A DNA stretch of 11,819 nt, taken from contig WFQT01000152.1 of the NCBI GenBank assembly GCA_015486895.1, positions 1 to 11,819 on the forward strand, read 5' to 3'. The stretch comes from Anaerolineae bacterium. Its GTDB lineage: Bacteria; Chloroflexota; Anaerolineae; JAADDB01. Position 1 is the first letter of the stretch. Every line of letters starts with the position of its first letter. A program made the position numbers and the translations under genes. This document shows, in pieces, positions 11,431-11,819 of this stretch. The notes beneath the pieces were generated by a model. It was not told where the DNA came from and did not search any database. It worked only from the letters and a program-made list of their open reading frames with translations.

Positions 11431-11819
11431 TTGGCGGAAGGGAGAGTAAAGCCGACACGTTATCTGCGGGCGACGATTGCTTACGATGGTACTGATTTCT
11501 TGGGTTTCCAGGTGCAGGCTCAGGGGCGTACGGTACAGGGGACGTTGGAAACAGTCCTCGCGGAGCTGAATAATGGCCCGGTGCGCTTGGTCGGTGCCGG
11601 GCGAACAGATAGCGGTGTGCATGCTAAGGCCCAGGTTGTCGCCTTTTCTCTGGATTGGCGACATGATTTGGAGGCACTGCGGAGAGCCTTGAATGCTATG
11701 TTGCCGGCTGATGTAGCAGTGCTGCAATTGCAGGCGGCAGAGGAAGGCTTTCATCCTCGTTACTGGGCTCGTAGCCGGGAGTATCGCTACTTTCTCTGGC
11801 GAGGACAGGTGCGTTCACC
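11431..11819 (+). CDS. truA: tRNA pseudouridine(38-40) synthase TruA, N-terminal part (3' truncated)
   Basis: TruA converts uridines 38-40 of the tRNA anticodon stem to pseudouridine. The first 129 codons are present and the gene runs off the window. YLRATIAYDGTDFLGFQVQAQGRTVQGTLE (residues 11-40) and VGAGRTDSGVHAKAQVVAF (54-72) are family motifs, with the catalytic aspartate D60 in GRTDSGVHA, the same number as in E. coli. Further on, FHPRYWARSREYRYF matches the FHARF.A..R.Y.Y region. The only available start is TTG at 11431: the frame has a TGA at 11419 and no other early start codon. GAGGA (11420-11424), inside the end of rplQ, is 6 nt upstream. In many bacteria truA follows rplQ, sometimes after ecf transporter genes, which are absent here. 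Confidence 0.95.
   Translation, partial: MAEGRVKPTRYLRATIAYDGTDFLGFQVQAQGRTVQGTLETVLAELNNGPVRLVGAGRTDSGVHAKAQVVAFSLDWRHDLEALRRALNAMLPADVAVLQLQAAEEGFHPRYWARSREYRYFLWRGQVRS

Overview
The window is the downstream two thirds of a bacterial S10-spc-alpha ribosomal protein superoperon. All genes are on the + strand and it is cut at both ends. It opens inside the last 33 codons of rplP (L16) and closes inside truA. The order is rplP(end), rpmC, rpsQ, rplN, rplX, rplE, rpsZ (zinc-type S14), rpsH, rplF, rplR, rpsE, rpmD, rplO, secY, adk, map, rpmJ, rpsM, rpsK, rpsD, rpoA, rplQ, truA(start). That makes 23 protein genes, 21 of them complete. They build both ribosomal subunits, the RNA polymerase alpha subunit, the SecYE channel core, adenylate kinase, methionine aminopeptidase and a tRNA pseudouridine synthase. 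They are presumably co-transcribed: most gaps are under 70 bp, several start and stop codons overlap, and most genes have a strong Shine-Dalgarno (SD) sequence.

The organism is a bacterium. Zinc-ribbon forms of S14, S4, L36 and adenylate kinase, together with frequent GTG/TTG starts (rpsZ, rpmD, rpsD, rpoA, truA), rule out an enterobacterium-like genome. The protein style (for example rpoA and the long L24) and the repeat-rich gaps make me lean towards Chloroflexota. That assignment is a guess from memory and would need a tree.

The genes themselves are ordinary. The unusual content lies in the gaps. Three gaps (rpsZ-rpsH, secY-adk, rpsK-rpsD) are wide (240-281 bp), and each holds one copy of the same short dispersed element. 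It begins CTGGA..TGGCGTTTTT, has CACAGA/TCTGTG-rich inner arms, and in two copies ends GCCAGACTCCAG. Those two copies are flanked by 7-bp direct repeats, each with one mismatch, as expected of target-site duplications from a non-autonomous, MITE-like mobile element. All three lie in the same orientation and divide the superoperon into four blocks. Four other gaps (rpsQ-rplN, rplO-secY, rpsM-rpsK, rpsD-rpoA) hold stem-loops, and the last of these looks like a weak intrinsic terminator ahead of rpoA. infA, often found between map and rpmJ, is absent from that position. I see no RNA genes, CRISPR array, origin, convincing promoter, or undescribed protein system here.
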